Numbered from the stretch's first letter, positions 1 to 8,698 are shown. The stretch: DNA of 64,000 bases from Pseudomonas guariconensis (GCF_024127895.1 NZ_JAMYBK010000002.1:372001-436000), one strand, 5' to 3'. Notes: a model not told the origin generated them from the letters alone. Program-made: numbers and translations.

Positions 1-30
1 GGTGTGTTCCTTGTGGTGTCGGTGGTGGCC

Positions 31-118
31 CAATCGCCGGCAAGCCGGCTCCCACAGGGCGTGGTGAGCCCTGGTGCGTGAAGCGCCTGGGGGAGCTGGC
101 TTGCCGGCGATGAGGCCG
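31..118. repeat. REP pair (inverted)
   Basis: Two P. putida-type REP palindromes lie in opposite orientation: a GCCGGCAAGCCGGC core at about 35-50 and its partner GCTGGCTTGCCGGC at 95-108, separated by about 45 bases. The pair sits just downstream of the minus-strand binding-protein gene and could act as its transcript end or mRNA stabiliser. That role is inferred. Confidence 0.8.
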
Positions 119-120
119 GG

Positions 121-1065
121 TCAGTTGGCGGTGAGCTTGAGGTTCTCGGCCGCGGGCTTGCCATCGAAGGTGGTCACGCCTTGCAGCCAGCGCGCCTTGT
201 CCTCGGGGTGGTCCTTGAGCCACTGGCGGGCCGACTCCAGCGGGTCCTTGTGGTCGAGCAGCGGCTGCATCATGCGGCTCTCGTCCTCGGCGCTGAAGCT
301 CAGGTTGGCCAGCAGGCGGTGGGCGTTGGGGCAACGTTCGGCATAGTCCGGCGCGGTGACGGTCCACACCGTGGCACGGCCTTCGTCGGGGCCCAGGGCA
401 TCCTGGCTGCCATCGAGGTAGGTCATGTCGATGTTGACGTTCATCGGGTGCGGCGCCCAACCGAAGAACACCACCGCCTGCTTGCGCCGTACGGCCCGGT
501 CGACCGCGGCGAGCATGCCGGCCTCGCTGGACTCGACCAGCTGGAACTTGCCCAGGCCGAACTGGTTCTTGGCGATCATGGCCTTGATCTGGGTGTTGGC
601 CCCGGAGCCAGGCTCGATGCCGTAGATCTTGCGGCCCAGTTCCTTCTCGAACTTGTGGATGTCGGCGAAGCTCTTCAGGCCCTTGTCGGCGAGGTACTTC
701 GGCACCGCCAGGGTGGCCCGGGCGTCGTCCAGGCTGGGTTTGTCGAGGACCTTGACCTGCCCGGCCTGGATGAACGGGGTGATGGTCTGGGTCATGATCG
801 GGTTCCAGTAGCCCAGGAACATGTCCAGGCGCTTGTCGCGGATCCCGGCGAAGATGATCTGCTGCGAGGCGCTGGTCTGCTTGGTCTGGTAACCCAGGCC
901 ATCGAGCAGGACCTGGGCCATGGCGCTGGTGGCGATGACATCGGTCCAGTTGACCACGCCCAGGCGTACGTTCTTGCAAACGGCGGGCTCGGCGGCGAAC
1001 AGGGGCGTGGCAAGGGTGCTGCTCAGGGCGAGGGACAACAGGCTGCGGCGGATCAAGCTGTGCAT
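121..1065 (-). CDS. caiX: choline/betaine/carnitine ABC transporter periplasmic binding protein
   Basis: A 314-residue periplasmic solute-binding protein of the glycine betaine/choline (OpuAC/ChoX) family. The start at 1065 is preceded by GGAGAG and gives a signal peptide (MHSLIRRSL then a hydrophobic run to about Ala25). The mature part has the family opening VCKNVRLGVVNWTD and an aromatic-rich ligand region (FLGYWNP, FFGWAPHPMN). No permease or ATPase lies beside it, as expected for an orphan binding protein feeding a core transporter such as CbcWV in P. aeruginosa. It is divergent from an AraC regulator, the arrangement of caiX and cdhR in P. aeruginosa. The carnitine specificity implied by the symbol rests on synteny; choline or betaine remain possible. 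The 146-base divergent gap 1066-1211 should hold both promoters. Confidence 0.82.
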   Translation of the reverse strand: MHSLIRRSLLSLALSSTLATPLFAAEPAVCKNVRLGVVNWTDVIATSAMAQVLLDGLGYQTKQTSASQQIIFAGIRDKRLDMFLGYWNPIMTQTITPFIQAGQVKVLDKPSLDDARATLAVPKYLADKGLKSFADIHKFEKELGRKIYGIEPGSGANTQIKAMIAKNQFGLGKFQLVESSEAGMLAAVDRAVRRKQAVVFFGWAPHPMNVNIDMTYLDGSQDALGPDEGRATVWTVTAPDYAERCPNAHRLLANLSFSAEDESRMMQPLLDHKDPLESARQWLKDHPEDKARWLQGVTTFDGKPAAENLKLTAN

Positions 1066-1211
1066 GGTGGCTCTCCAACGGCAGTGCATATTGTTATGGG
1101 ATCGGCCTCTGTGGGCCGTGTGAACACGCTACGCTGCTGGCAGGGTGGAAAATCGCACCCTGACGACCAACAATTGCACACAAGCGACCACTTCTGCCGT
1201 GGAACATATCG

Positions 1212-2177
1212 ATGCCGCAAACCATCCACTTCCTGCTGTTGCCGGGCTTCTCGGCCATGGGCTTCATTTCGGCGCTGGAGCCCTTGCGCGTGGCCAACCG
1301 TTTTCGCGGGCCGCTGTACCGCTGGCGCGTGCTGAGCCTGGAGGGTGACGCGGTGCAGGCGAGCAATGGCATGTCGGTGAACGTCGACGGCGCCCTGGGC
1401 GAGGGCGAGCGGGGCAGTATGCTGCTGGTGGTGGCCGGCTTCGAGCCGTTGGCCTGCTACGGCCCTGTGCTGCAACAGGCGCTGCGCCGTCTCGACCATG
1501 AGGGGGTGATCCTTGGCGGTATCGATACCGGCGCGGTGGTGCTGGCCGAGGCCGGCCTGCTCGACGGGTATCGGGCGACCCTGCACTGGGAGGCGCTGGA
1601 GGCTTTCAAGGAGCGCTACCCGCGCCTGCAGGCGACCCAGGAGCTGTTCGAGATCGACCGCCGGCGCATCACCTGCGCCGGCGGCACCGCCTCCATCGAC
1701 CTGATGCTCGACCTGATCGCCCAGGGCCATGGCAGCGAACTGGCGGTGCAAGTGTCGGAGCAGTTCGTGCTCGGGCGCATCCGCCCGCGCCAGGACCACC
1801 AGCGCATGCAAATCGCCTCGCGCTACGGCATCAGCAACAAGAAGCTGGTGCGGGTGATCGGCGAGATGGAGCGCAACACCGAGCAGCCGCTCAATACCCA
1901 GGTGCTGGCCGAGGCCGTGCAGGTCACCCGGCGGCAACTGGAGCGGCTGTTCCGCCTGTATCTGGACGACACGCCCAGCGGCTTCTATCTGCGCCTGCGG
2001 TTGGACAAGGCGCGGCAGTTGCTGCGCCAGACCGACATGAGCGTGCTGGAGGTGGGGGTGGCCTGTGGGTTCGAGTCGGCGTCGTATTTCACCCGTTGCT
2101 ACCGGGCACGCTTCGAGCGCTGTCCCAGGGAGGATCGGCGGCAAGCCGGCGATGGGGCGCGAAGCGGCCCCAAATGA
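1212..2177 (+). CDS. cdhR: AraC-family regulator with GATase1-like domain (CdhR-like)
   Basis: A 321-residue regulator. Residues about 5-170 form a DJ-1/PfpI (class I glutamine amidotransferase-like) domain and residues about 215-310 an AraC helix-turn-helix region (QVTRRQLERLFRLYL, then VACGFESASYFTRCYRARF). This architecture is shared by GbdR and CdhR, which sense betaine and carnitine metabolites in pseudomonads. Being divergent from the binding protein favours CdhR, but that is synteny, not direct evidence. The last dozen or so residues (RRQAGDGARSGPK) are encoded by a REP palindrome that also contains the stop codon, so the natural C-terminus has been replaced or extended. Confidence 0.8.
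   Translation: MPQTIHFLLLPGFSAMGFISALEPLRVANRFRGPLYRWRVLSLEGDAVQASNGMSVNVDGALGEGERGSMLLVVAGFEPLACYGPVLQQALRRLDHEGVILGGIDTGAVVLAEAGLLDGYRATLHWEALEAFKERYPRLQATQELFEIDRRRITCAGGTASIDLMLDLIAQGHGSELAVQVSEQFVLGRIRPRQDHQRMQIASRYGISNKKLVRVIGEMERNTEQPLNTQVLAEAVQVTRRQLERLFRLYLDDTPSGFYLRLRLDKARQLLRQTDMSVLEVGVACGFESASYFTRCYRARFERCPREDRRQAGDGARSGPK
2134..2174 (+). repeat. REP element overlapping the 3' end of the regulator gene
   Basis: GGCAAGCCGGCGATGGGGCG followed by CGAAGCGGCCCC is the same REP palindrome seen at 17669-17706, but here it lies inside the reading frame and supplies the C-terminal codons just before the TGA at 2175-2177. Confidence 0.8.
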
Positions 2178-2198
2178 CAGTTGGGCGCGCCGTCGAGA

Positions 2199-2600
2199 TC
2201 ATGGCTGGCCAATGGACTGCAGGTACTCCGATCGCTCATCGCTACGCTGGGCGATACAGGTGTTCCAGGCCGCCTCGAACGCCTGGCTGCCAGGCTTCCC
2301 TGCAAAGGTCTCGACTTTGCAGTCGGCATCACGCAGCTGCACCCAGAGTTTTTCGGCAGCGTCCATTCGCTCGATCAGCGCCGTGGCCTGGCCGACTTCG
2401 TCCGCATACTGGTCGCGGATGCGCTGGACCAGTTCGTCATAGGCCGCCTTCAGCTCCCGCTCGGCGGTGTGCTTGTTGAAGGCGGCGCAGGCATAGCCCT
2501 GCTGATCGGTCTCGACGTTGTCGCAGGGCGTGCTTTCCTCCTCGCCGGCCTGGGCACCCAGGGCCACGCTCAGCAACACCAGCCATGCCATTGATTTCAT
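2199..2600 (-). CDS. LprI-like periplasmic protein (DUF1311)
   Basis: A 133-residue protein with a signal peptide (MKSMAWLVLLSVALGAQAG) and a small helical domain with four cysteines (CDNVET, ACAAF, DADCK, NTCIAQR). The pattern W-x-x-x-R-x-A-D-C is typical of the lysozyme-inhibitor LprI/DUF1311 family. An AAGGAGAA ribosome site precedes the ATG at 2600. Periplasmic location follows from the signal peptide; lysozyme inhibition is known for only some family members and is not established here. It is convergent with the AraC gene and looks unrelated to the catabolic cluster. Confidence 0.75.
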   Translation of the reverse strand: MKSMAWLVLLSVALGAQAGEEESTPCDNVETDQQGYACAAFNKHTAERELKAAYDELVQRIRDQYADEVGQATALIERMDAAEKLWVQLRDADCKVETFAGKPGSQAFEAAWNTCIAQRSDERSEYLQSIGQP

Positions 2601-2887
2601 CCGTTTTCTCCTTAAACAGGCTGACGAATCGCAGGCGATTCTCGCTCAGCCTGCGACGCTGCGGTAGCTCCCGACGCAAATGTTCATGAATGGCCAAAAA
2701 CGACGGTTGTCGAGAGTCGCTCTCATCGCCACACGCCGTGCCAGAGCGCGCCCTGTCGCCCATTGACGCTTTCGGCAAACCCCCTGTCGTTTTTGCACCG
2801 GGGCGCCTCGGGCGGCAGGCATATGCTGGCCCCAAAGCGCCGGCACAAGGTTCGGCGTGGCCCAAGTCAATAAAAGGGGACAGCCTG

Positions 2888-3865
2888 ATGAGCCCAGCCG
2901 AACTTCACGCCGACAGCATCGTCATCGATGGCCTGATCATCGCCAAATGGAACCGCGAGCTGTTCGAGGACATGCGCAAGGGTGGCCTGACCGCGGCCAA
3001 CTGCACGGTATCGGTCTGGGAGGGCTTCAAGGCCACCGTCGACAACATCGCCGCCAGCCAGAAGCTGATCCGCGAGAACAGCGACCTGGTCATGCCGGTG
3101 CGCACCACCGCCGACATCCGCAAGGCCAAGGAGCTGGGCAAGACCGGCATCCTCTTCGGCTTCCAGAACGCCCACGCCTTCGAAGACCAGATCGGCTACG
3201 TCGACGTGTTCAAGCAGCTGGGCGTGGGCATCGTGCAGATGTGCTACAACACCCAGAACCTGGTGGGCACCGGCTGCTACGAGCGCGACGGCGGCCTGTC
3301 GGGCTTCGGTCGCGAGATCGTCGCCGAGATGAATCGCGTCGGCATCATGTGCGACCTGTCCCACGTCGGCTCCAAGACCAGCGAGGAAGTCATCCTCGAG
3401 TCGAAGAAGCCGGTCTGCTATTCCCATTGCCTGCCCTCGGGCCTGAAGGAGCACCCGCGCAACAAGTCGGACGAAGAGCTGAAGTTCATCGCCGACCACG
3501 GCGGCTTCGTCGGCGTGACCATGTTCGCGCCGTTCCTGGCCAAGGGCATCGACTCGACCATCGACGACTACGCCGAGGCCATCGAGTACACCATGAACAT
3601 CGTCGGTGAGGACGCCATCGGCATCGGCACCGACTTCACCCAGGGCCACGGCCAGGACTTCTTCGAGTACCTGACCCACGACAAGGGTTACGCCCGTCGC
3701 CTGACCAATTTCGGGAAGATCATCAACCCGCTGGGGATCCGCACTGTCGGCGAGTTCCCCAACCTCACCGAGACCCTGCTCAAGCGCGGCCACTCCGAAC
3801 GGGTGGTGCGCAAGATCATGGGTGAGAACTGGGTGAATGTCCTCAAGGACGTCTGGGGCGAGTAA
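2888..3865 (+). CDS. M19 membrane-dipeptidase-like protein with missing metal ligands
   Basis: A 325-residue TIM-barrel protein of the M19 renal dipeptidase family. The ATG at 2888 follows AAAAGGGGA; earlier in-frame codons lack a ribosome site. Visible family landmarks are DLSHVG and SHCLPSGLKEHPRN (the second-metal histidines and substrate arginine) and GTDFTQG (the aspartate). The first-site ligands are absent: where family members read DGHND, this has DGLII, and the bridging glutamate of GIEGGH is replaced in GFQNAH. A canonical two-zinc dipeptidase activity is therefore doubtful. It is followed 77 bases later by the DUF5943 gene and dgcA, and the P. aeruginosa counterpart (PA5396) sits in the same place, so a role in dimethylglycine or carnitine metabolism is more likely than peptide hydrolysis (inference). 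Confidence 0.85.
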   Translation: MSPAELHADSIVIDGLIIAKWNRELFEDMRKGGLTAANCTVSVWEGFKATVDNIAASQKLIRENSDLVMPVRTTADIRKAKELGKTGILFGFQNAHAFEDQIGYVDVFKQLGVGIVQMCYNTQNLVGTGCYERDGGLSGFGREIVAEMNRVGIMCDLSHVGSKTSEEVILESKKPVCYSHCLPSGLKEHPRNKSDEELKFIADHGGFVGVTMFAPFLAKGIDSTIDDYAEAIEYTMNIVGEDAIGIGTDFTQGHGQDFFEYLTHDKGYARRLTNFGKIINPLGIRTVGEFPNLTETLLKRGHSERVVRKIMGENWVNVLKDVWGE

Positions 3866-3942
3866 GCCGCTCTCCAAGCCTGAAAAGCCCCGGCCAGCAA
3901 CGCCGGGGCATCCAACAAAAATTTTTATGGAGTTGAGTTTCC

Positions 3943-4473
3943 ATGGCCAAGATCGCCCCGCAATTGCCAATCGAAGTCGACAGCGAGACCGGTGTCTGGA
4001 CCACCGATGCCCTGCCGATGCTCTACGTGCCACGGCATTTCTTCGTCAACAACCACATGGGCATCGAGGAAGTGCTGGGCGCTGACGCCTACGCCGAGAT
4101 CCTCTACAAGGCCGGCTACAAGTCGGCCTGGCACTGGTGCGAAAAAGAAGCCGAATGCCATGGCCTGGAAGGCGTGGCGGTGTTCGAGCACTACATGAAG
4201 CGCCTGTCCCAGCGCGGCTGGGGCCTGTTCGAGATCCAGGACATCGACCTGGACAAGGGCACCGCCAGCGTCAAGCTCAAGCATTCGGCGTTCGTCTACG
4301 TCTACGGCAAGGTCGGCCGCAAGGTCGACTACATGTTCACCGGCTGGTTCGCCGGTGCCATGGACCAGATCCTGGCTGCCCGTGGCAGTTCCATCCGCAC
4401 CGTGGCCGAACAGGTCTACGGCGGGTCGGAAGAAGGCCACGACGACGGCCTGTTCATCGTCAAGCCGCTGTAA
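3943..4473 (+). CDS. DUF5943 protein linked to dimethylglycine catabolism
   Basis: A 176-residue soluble protein with no signal peptide or membrane segment. The ATG at 3943 follows GGAGTTGAGTTTCC. I recognise it as the conserved protein between the M19-like gene and dgcA in pseudomonads (PA5397 in P. aeruginosa), classed as DUF5943. The sequence has features reminiscent of V4R/4-vinyl-reductase-type small-molecule-binding proteins (HWCEKEAECHG and YVYGKVGRKVDYMFTGWFAGA), but that resemblance is weak. It ends 15 bases before dgcA, so it is almost certainly co-transcribed. Function unknown; a chaperone or accessory role for the demethylase is a guess. Confidence 0.8.
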   Translation: MAKIAPQLPIEVDSETGVWTTDALPMLYVPRHFFVNNHMGIEEVLGADAYAEILYKAGYKSAWHWCEKEAECHGLEGVAVFEHYMKRLSQRGWGLFEIQDIDLDKGTASVKLKHSAFVYVYGKVGRKVDYMFTGWFAGAMDQILAARGSSIRTVAEQVYGGSEEGHDDGLFIVKPL

Positions 4474-4488
4474 GCCGGAGAGAGCGTC

Positions 4489-6549
4489 ATGGCATTCGAA
4501 GCAATGTTCCAGCCGATCCAGATCGGCAAGCTGACCATCCGCAACCGCGTGCTCAGCACCGCGCACGCCGAGGTCTACGCCACCGACGGCGGCATGACCA
4601 CCGAGCGCTACGTCAAGTACTACGAAGAGAAGGCCAAGGGCGGCATCGGCCTGGCCATCTGCGGCGGTTCGTCGGTGGTGGCCATCGACAGCCCGCAGGA
4701 GTGGTGGTCGTCGGTGAACCTGTCGACCGACCGGATCATCCCGCACTTCCAGAACCTGGCCGACGCCATGCACAAGCATGGCGCCAAGATCATGATCCAG
4801 ATTACCCACATGGGCCGGCGCTCGCGCTGGGACGGCTTCAACTGGCCGACCCTGATGTCGCCGTCGGGCATCCGCGAACCCGTGCACCGTGCCACCTGCA
4901 AGACCATCGAGGTGGAGGAGATCTGGCGGGTCATCGGCAACTACGCCCAGGCCGCGCGCCGGGCGAAGGAAGGCGGCCTGGACGGCGTCGAGCTGTCGGC
5001 GGTGCACCAGCACATGATCGACCAGTTCTGGAGCCCACGGGTCAACAAGCGTACCGACGAATGGGGCGGCAGCTTCGAAGGCCGCATGAAGTTCGGCCTG
5101 GAAGTGCTCAAGGCGGTGCGCGCCGAGGTCGGTGACGACTTCTGCGTGGGCATGCGCATCTGCGGCGACGAATTCCACCCCGATGGCCTGAGCCACGAGG
5201 ACATGAAGGAGATCGCCAAGTACTACGACGCCACCGGCATGCTCGACTTCATCGGCGTGGTCGGCTCGGGCTGCGATACCCACAACACCCTGGCCAACGT
5301 CATCCCCAACATGAGCTACCCGCCGGAGCCGTTCCTGCACCTGGCTGCCGGCATCAAGGAAGTGGTCAAGGTCCCGGTGCTGCACGCGCAGAACATCAAG
5401 GACCCGAACCAGGCCACGCGCATCCTCGAAGGCGGCTACGTGGACATGGTCGGCATGACCCGCGCGCACATGGCCGACCCGCACCTGATCGCCAAGATCA
5501 AGATGGGCCAGGTCGACCAGATCAAGCAATGCGTCGGTGCCAACTACTGCATCGACCGCCAGTACCAGGGCCTGGATGTGCTGTGCATCCAGAACGCCGC
5601 GACCTCCCGTGAATACATGGGCGTGCCGCACATCATCGAGAAGTCCACCGGGCCCAAGCGCAAGGTGGTGGTGGTCGGCGCCGGCCCTGCCGGCATGGAG
5701 GCGGCCCGCGTGGCGGCCGAGCGCGGCCACGACGTCACCGTGTTCGAGAAGAAGGAGCAGATCGGCGGGCAGATCACCATCGCCGCCAAGGCACCGCAGC
5801 GTGACCAGATCGCCGGCATCACCCGCTGGTACCAGCTGGAGTTCGCCCGCCTGAAGGTCGACCTGCGCCTGGGCACCGCGGCGGATGCGCAGACCATCAT
5901 GGACCTGCGCCCGGACATCGTCGTGCTGGCGGTGGGCGGCCATCCGTTCGTCGAGCAGAACGAGCACTGGGGCGCCGCCGAAGGGCTGGTGGTCAGCAGC
6001 TGGGACATCCTCGACGGCAAGGTCGCGCCGGGCAAGAACGTGCTGGTGTACGACACCATCTGCGAGTTCACCGGCATGTCCACGGCGGACTTTCTGGCCG
6101 ACAAGGGCTGCCAGGTGGAGATCGTCACCGACGACATCAAGCCGGGTGTGGCCATGGGCGGCACCACCTTCCCGACCTACTACCGCAGCCTCTATCCGAA
6201 AGAGGTGATCATGACCGGCGACATGATGCTGGAAAAGGTCTACCGCGAGGGCGACAAGGTGATCGCGGTGCTGGAGAACGAGTACACCGGCGCCAAGGAA
6301 GAGCGCGTGCTCGACCAGGTGGTGGTGGAAAACGGCGTGCGGCCGGACGAGGAACTCTACTACGCGCTCAAGGACGGCTCGCGCAACAAGGGCCAGATCG
6401 ACATCGAGGCGTTGTTCGCCATCCAGCCGCAGCCGATCCTCAGCCAGCCGGGCGAGGGCTACCTGCTGTACCGCATCGGCGACTGCGTGGCCCAGCGTAA
6501 CGTGCATGCGGCGATCTATGACGCCTTGCGCCTGTGCAAGGATTTCTAG
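4489..6549 (+). CDS. dgcA: dimethylglycine demethylase subunit DgcA (FMN/Fe-S/FAD oxidoreductase)
   Basis: A 686-residue member of the trimethylamine dehydrogenase/2,4-dienoyl-CoA reductase family. An old-yellow-enzyme FMN barrel (about residues 5-340) is followed by an iron-sulfur segment and a C-terminal nucleotide-binding half opening with VVVVGAGPAGMEAAR (about 389-403). It oxidatively demethylates dimethylglycine to sarcosine, releasing formaldehyde. The Fe-S segment reads CVGANYC at 348-354 plus C366; the usual second cysteine (C-x2-C-x2-C) is Ala351, leaving three cysteines. The gene is preceded by GGAGAG and is followed after a 199-base palindromic gap by dgcB. The order dgcA-dgcB-ETF in the betaine region supports the assignment. 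Confidence 0.9.
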   Translation: MAFEAMFQPIQIGKLTIRNRVLSTAHAEVYATDGGMTTERYVKYYEEKAKGGIGLAICGGSSVVAIDSPQEWWSSVNLSTDRIIPHFQNLADAMHKHGAKIMIQITHMGRRSRWDGFNWPTLMSPSGIREPVHRATCKTIEVEEIWRVIGNYAQAARRAKEGGLDGVELSAVHQHMIDQFWSPRVNKRTDEWGGSFEGRMKFGLEVLKAVRAEVGDDFCVGMRICGDEFHPDGLSHEDMKEIAKYYDATGMLDFIGVVGSGCDTHNTLANVIPNMSYPPEPFLHLAAGIKEVVKVPVLHAQNIKDPNQATRILEGGYVDMVGMTRAHMADPHLIAKIKMGQVDQIKQCVGANYCIDRQYQGLDVLCIQNAATSREYMGVPHIIEKSTGPKRKVVVVGAGPAGMEAARVAAERGHDVTVFEKKEQIGGQITIAAKAPQRDQIAGITRWYQLEFARLKVDLRLGTAADAQTIMDLRPDIVVLAVGGHPFVEQNEHWGAAEGLVVSSWDILDGKVAPGKNVLVYDTICEFTGMSTADFLADKGCQVEIVTDDIKPGVAMGGTTFPTYYRSLYPKEVIMTGDMMLEKVYREGDKVIAVLENEYTGAKEERVLDQVVVENGVRPDEELYYALKDGSRNKGQIDIEALFAIQPQPILSQPGEGYLLYRIGDCVAQRNVHAAIYDALRLCKDF

Positions 6550-6748
6550 GCTAGCTGCAAGTTTCGAGCGGCAAGCGGCAAGCAGAAGCAGTCCTCATCG
6601 CTTCTGCTTGCGGCCATCGCTCCGAGAGTTGCTTGGAAACGATTCTGCGTAACAGCGATGAGCCAGCCGTTGTAAGCAGCCAGCAAGAGCGACTCGGCTT
6701 TTTCTTGCGGCTTGCAGCTTGCAGCTCGCAGCTCAAAGGTGCCTAGCG
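6550..6748. repeat. CAAGC-type palindromic repeat between dgcA and dgcB
   Basis: The dgcA-dgcB gap has a left arm of GCAAGC/GCGGCAAGC motifs (about 6554-6590) and an inverted right arm (CTTGCGGCTTGCAGC, about 6705-6735), with a further GCAGAAGC/GCTTCTGC pair inside. Related arms occur at 14103-14135, 14338-14364, 33026-33052 and 38160-38265. It may form a long hairpin within the operon transcript and so separate dgcA expression from dgcB. Confidence 0.6.
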
Positions 6749-8698
6749 ATGTTGAACACCCTTCTACCCATCCTGCTGTTCGCCGCCCTTGGCCTGGCGG
6801 TGCTCGGCGCCCTGCGCCGGGTGCGCATGTGGCGGCGTGGCCGGCCGTCCAAGGTCAACCTGATCGGCGGCCTGCTGGCCATGCCGCGACGCTACCTGGT
6901 GGACCTGCACCATGTGGTCGAGCGCGACAAGTACATGTCCAAGACCCACGTGGCCACGGCGGGCGGCTTTGTCCTGTCGGCGGTGCTGGCGATCCTGGTG
7001 CACGGCTTCGGCCTGCAGAGCAAGATCCTCGGTTACGCCCTGCTGGTGGCCACGGTGATCATGTTCAGTGGCGCCATCTTCGTCTTCAAGCGGCGCCTGG
7101 ACCCGCCTTCGCGGCTGTCCAAGGGCCCCTGGATGCGCCTGCCCAAGAGCCTGCTGGTGTTCGCCGCGAGCTTCTTCGTCGCCACCTTGCCGGTGGCCGG
7201 CATCCTGCCCGAGGGCACGGGCGGCTGGCTGCTGGTGGCGCTGCTCGGCGTGGGCGTGCTGTGGGGCGGGTCGGAGCTGTTCTTCGGCATGACCTGGGGT
7301 GGGCCGATGAAGCACGCCTTCGCCGGCGCCCTGCACCTGGCCTGGCACCGCCGCGCCGAGCGCTTCGGCGGTGGCCGCTCCACCGGCCTCAAACCGCTGG
7401 ACCTGGAAGACCCGAATGCGCCCCTGGGCGTGGAAAAACCGGTGGACTTCACCTGGAACCAGCTGCTGGGCTTCGACGCCTGCGTGCAGTGCGGCAAGTG
7501 CGAGGCCATGTGCCCGGCGTTCGCCGCCGGCCAGCCGCTGAACCCGAAGAAGCTGATCCAGGACATGGTCATCGGCCTGGCCGGTGGCACCGACGCCACC
7601 TTCGCCGGCAGCCCCTACCCGGGCAAGCCGATCGGCGAGCATGGCGGCCATCCGCACCAGCCGATCGTCAATGGCCTGGTCGATGCCGAGACCCTGTGGT
7701 CGTGCACCACCTGCCGCGCCTGCGTCGAGGAGTGCCCGATGATGATCGAGCACGTCGATGCCATCGTCGACATGCGCCGCCACCTCACCCTGGAGAAGGG
7801 CGCGACCCCGAACAAGGGCGCCGAGGTGCTGGACAACCTGATCGCCACCGACAACCCCGGCGGTTTCAACCCTGGCGGGCGGATGAACTGGGCGGCCGAC
7901 CTCAACCTCCAGCTGCTGTCCGAGGTGAAGAACACCGAGGTACTGTTCTGGGTCGGCGATGGTGCCTTCGACATGCGCAACCAGCGCACCCTGCGCGCCT
8001 TCGTCAAGGTGCTCAAGGCCTCTGGCGTGGACTTCGCCGTGCTCGGCCTGGAGGAGCGCGACAGCGGTGACGTGGCGCGCCGTCTGGGCGATGAGGCGAC
8101 CTTCCAGCAATTGGCCCGGCGCAACATCCAGACGCTGAGCAAGTACCGCTTCCAGCGCATCGTCACCTGCGACCCGCACAGCTTCCATGTGCTGAAGAAC
8201 GAATACGGCGCCCTGGGCGGCGAGTACCAGGTGCAGCACCACAGCACCTACATCGCCGAGCTGATCGCCGCCAACAAGCTCAACCTGGGCCAGCACAAGG
8301 GGGGCAGCGTCACCTACCACGACCCGTGCTACCTGGGCCGCTACAACGGCGAATACGAAGCCCCGCGCGAGGTGCTCAAGGCCTTGGGCATCGAGGTCCG
8401 CGAGATGCAGCGCTCGGGCTTGCGCTCCCGCTGCTGCGGCGGTGGCGGCGGTGCGCCGATCACCGACATACCGGGCAAGCAGCGTATCCCCGACATGCGC
8501 ATGGACGACATCCGCGAGACCGAGGCAGAGCTGGTGGCGGTGGGTTGCCCGCAATGCACGGCGATGCTCGAAGGCGTGGTCGAACCCCGCCCGCAGATCA
8601 AGGACCTGGCCGAGTTGGTGGCCGACGTGCTGATCGAAGACGACACCCCGGCGACCAAGCCCCAGGTGGCCAAACGTGAACCTGCGGAGGTGCACTGA
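6749..8698 (+). CDS. dgcB: dimethylglycine demethylase subunit DgcB (membrane Fe-S/CCG protein)
   Basis: A 649-residue membrane-anchored electron-transfer protein. The ATG at 6749 begins a hydrophobic N-terminus; further membrane segments lie at about 65-85, 95-112, 140-160 and 165-190. Two [4Fe-4S] ferredoxin motifs follow: C245-x2-C248-x2-C251-x3-C255 and C319-x2-C322-x2-C325-x3-C329. The C-terminal part has a heterodisulfide-reductase type CCG motif (RSRCCGGGGGAP then VGCPQCTAML). It probably passes electrons from DgcA and/or the adjacent ETF to quinone, as inferred from domain content. Its TGA overlaps the ATG of the next gene by one base, implying translational coupling. Confidence 0.88.
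   Translation: MLNTLLPILLFAALGLAVLGALRRVRMWRRGRPSKVNLIGGLLAMPRRYLVDLHHVVERDKYMSKTHVATAGGFVLSAVLAILVHGFGLQSKILGYALLVATVIMFSGAIFVFKRRLDPPSRLSKGPWMRLPKSLLVFAASFFVATLPVAGILPEGTGGWLLVALLGVGVLWGGSELFFGMTWGGPMKHAFAGALHLAWHRRAERFGGGRSTGLKPLDLEDPNAPLGVEKPVDFTWNQLLGFDACVQCGKCEAMCPAFAAGQPLNPKKLIQDMVIGLAGGTDATFAGSPYPGKPIGEHGGHPHQPIVNGLVDAETLWSCTTCRACVEECPMMIEHVDAIVDMRRHLTLEKGATPNKGAEVLDNLIATDNPGGFNPGGRMNWAADLNLQLLSEVKNTEVLFWVGDGAFDMRNQRTLRAFVKVLKASGVDFAVLGLEERDSGDVARRLGDEATFQQLARRNIQTLSKYRFQRIVTCDPHSFHVLKNEYGALGGEYQVQHHSTYIAELIAANKLNLGQHKGGSVTYHDPCYLGRYNGEYEAPREVLKALGIEVREMQRSGLRSRCCGGGGGAPITDIPGKQRIPDMRMDDIRETEAELVAVGCPQCTAMLEGVVEPRPQIKDLAELVADVLIEDDTPATKPQVAKREPAEVH

Noticed and set aside
3925..6507. 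Long antisense open frame over DUF5943 and dgcA
   Set aside because: Same reason: a codon-bias shadow opposite recognised genes, rich in Val/Ala/His/Asp as such shadows are.
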